Assembly: GCF_018736085.1 (NCBI RefSeq) | Contig: NZ_CP076134.1 | Location: forward strand, 4,164,501 to 4,228,500 | Direction: 5' to 3' | DNA length: 64,000 nt | From: Bradyrhizobium sediminis | Lineage (GTDB): Bacteria; Pseudomonadota; Alphaproteobacteria; Rhizobiales; Xanthobacteraceae | Part shown: positions 62,783 to 64,000 of the stretch, one piece after another | Layout of the letters: every line of letters starts with the position of its first letter | Numbering within the stretch: position 1 is the first letter of the stretch | The notes under the pieces: model-generated | Database searches by the model: none | Told to the model about the DNA's origin: nothing | What the model saw: only the letters and a program-made list of their open reading frames with translations | Program-made: the position numbers and the translations under genes

Positions 62783-63550
62783 ATGAAGCGTTTCGCTGGC
62801 AAGACGGTCATCGTCACAGGCGGGGGCGGCGGCATCGGCGGTGCGACTTGCCGCAGGTTCGCCCGTGAAGGCGCGCAGGTCGCCGTGTTCGATCTCAATC
62901 CTGAAGCGGCAGAAAAAGTGGCTTCGGCTATCCGGAAGGATGGCGGTGCCGCGGAAGCGTTCCGTTGCGACATCACGGAAAGAAAGAGCGTCGATGCTGC
63001 GGTCGCCGCCGCGGAATCCAGGTTTGCGCCAATCGACATATTGGTCAACAACGCCGGCTGGGACATCTTTTGTCCTTTCGCCAAAACTGAACCGGCGCAA
63101 TGGGACAAGCTCATCGCGGTTAACCTGACCGGCGCGTTGCATATGCACCACGCGGTGCTGCCCGGCATGACCGCGCGCAAGTCTGGCCGCATCGTCAACA
63201 TCTCGTCGGACGCTGCGCGCGTCGGCTCGTCCGGCGAGGCCGTTTATGCCGCCTGCAAGGGCGGCCTCGTGGCGTTCTCGAAGACGATCGCTCGCGAGCA
63301 CGCCCGTCATGGCATCACCGTGAACGTCGTCTGTCCGGGACCAACCGACACTGCGCTGTTTGCCGATTACAAGGAGGGTGCCGGCAATCCGGAAAAACTG
63401 GTGGAAGCGTTCAAGCGGTCGATCCCCCTCGGACGCATCGGCCAGCCCGAGGACCTGCCTGGCGCCATCCTGTTCTTCGCGAGCGACGATGCCGCCTATG
63501 TGACGGGCCAGGTGCTGAGCGTATCCGGCGGCCTGACGATGAACGGCTGA
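62783..63550 (+). CDS. badH: 2-hydroxycyclohexanecarboxyl-CoA dehydrogenase
   Basis: A 255-residue classical SDR that oxidises 2-hydroxycyclohexane-1-carboxyl-CoA to the 2-keto form in the alicyclic branch of anaerobic benzoate/cyclohexanecarboxylate degradation. It has TGGGGGIGGATC, NNAGWDIFCPF, and Y155/K159 in SGEAVYAACKGG. The neighbours badR and badI settle the assignment. ATG 62783 has GGGAGG upstream. The badI gene begins 22 nt after its stop, with its own GGGGAGG site. Confidence 0.92.
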   Translation: MKRFAGKTVIVTGGGGGIGGATCRRFAREGAQVAVFDLNPEAAEKVASAIRKDGGAAEAFRCDITERKSVDAAVAAAESRFAPIDILVNNAGWDIFCPFAKTEPAQWDKLIAVNLTGALHMHHAVLPGMTARKSGRIVNISSDAARVGSSGEAVYAACKGGLVAFSKTIAREHARHGITVNVVCPGPTDTALFADYKEGAGNPEKLVEAFKRSIPLGRIGQPEDLPGAILFFASDDAAYVTGQVLSVSGGLTMNG

Positions 63551-63572
63551 TCGAGATTTTGGGGAGGAAAAG

Positions 63573-64000
63573 ATGGAATTCGAGGATCTGATTTACGAAA
63601 TCCGCAACGGCGTGGCCTGGATCATCATCAACCGGCCGGACAAGATGAACGCCTTTCGCGGCAAGACCTGCGACGAGCTGATCAAGGCGCTGTACAAGGC
63701 AGGCTATGACAAGAACGTCGGCGCGATCGTTCTCGCCGGCGCAGGCGATCGGGCCTTTTGCACGGGCGGCGACCAGTCGGCCCATGACGGCAACTATGAC
63801 GGCCGAGGCACGATCGGCCTGCCGATGGAAGAGCTGCATACGGCGATACGCGACGTGCCAAAGGTGGTGATTGCACGCGTGCAGGGTTATGCGATCGGCG
63901 GCGGCAACGTGCTGTGCACGATATGCGACCTGACAATCTGTTCGGAGAAGGCCACCTTTGGCCAGGTCGGCCCCAAGATGGGCTCGGTGGATCCCGGCTA
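63573..64000 (+). CDS. badI: 2-ketocyclohexanecarboxyl-CoA hydrolase, cut by the window edge
   Basis: The first 142 codons of a crotonase-fold enzyme (MEFEDLIYEIRNGVAWIIIN, RPDKMNAF, GAGDRAFCTGGDQSAHDGNY, VQGYAIGGGNVLCTICDLTI). BadI adds water to the ring ketone and opens it to pimelyl-CoA, the step after BadH. The rest of the gene continues beyond the window. Confidence 0.92.
   Translation, partial: MEFEDLIYEIRNGVAWIIINRPDKMNAFRGKTCDELIKALYKAGYDKNVGAIVLAGAGDRAFCTGGDQSAHDGNYDGRGTIGLPMEELHTAIRDVPKVVIARVQGYAIGGGNVLCTICDLTICSEKATFGQVGPKMGSVDPG

Overview
The window reads as chromosomal DNA of an alphaproteobacterium of the Bradyrhizobium / Rhodopseudomonas group. Coding density and GC content are high, and many starts are GTG. 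Several palindromic intergenic repeat families typical of such genomes occur. The right edge carries badR-badH-badI, the cyclohexanecarboxylate genes known from Rhodopseudomonas palustris. No rRNA, tRNA, CRISPR array or prophage was seen.

Layout. 1-3850: accessory, repeat-rich DNA with an orphan HigA-type antitoxin, small membrane proteins and an intact IS3-family element (1572-2816) that sits inside a 50-codon gene. 3851-6757: Tat-exported TRAP-type binding protein and a 5'-nucleotidase. 6856-14482: deacetylase-family protein, xseB, a membrane GHSSG hydrolase, dxs, a nucleoside deoxyribosyltransferase, tlyA and a 23S rRNA m5U-type methyltransferase. 14500-26444: mostly housekeeping genes (DUF1194, clpS, a broken adenylate cyclase, aroC, a phosphatase, fabI, an ECF sigma/anti-sigma pair, a DnaJ-like protein, pdxH, an SDR, CorA). 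26799-28481: tandem duplicated L,D-transpeptidase lipoproteins. 28733-43778: cell-envelope, CoA and aromatic metabolism (extensin-like protein, acyl-CoA ligase, metallo-hydrolase, glutaryl-CoA dehydrogenase, RibB with a dead RibA half, Kef-type antiporter, aminotransferase, PAS protein, extradiol dioxygenase with a short regulator, aldo/keto reductase).

44490-52308 is the most interesting block. Six overlapping genes encode a Hyf/complex-I-like membrane complex (hyfB, C, E, F, G, I). They are preceded by a translationally coupled XRE regulator and followed by a convergent paralogue of that regulator. All four cysteines that should bind NiFe in the large subunit are replaced, so this is an energy-converting-hydrogenase-related (Ehr) complex and not a hydrogenase. 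The proximal Fe-S cluster ligands and the proton-pumping antiporter-like subunits are kept.

After it come a spermidine-synthase-like methyltransferase, a fused indolepyruvate:ferredoxin oxidoreductase, an alpha/beta hydrolase, and a minus-strand group of an orphan atpC, the ATPase inhibitor zeta subunit, a DUF3302-like membrane protein and an HlyD-type protein. The window ends in badR (minus), a perfect 20-bp palindrome, badH and the start of badI.
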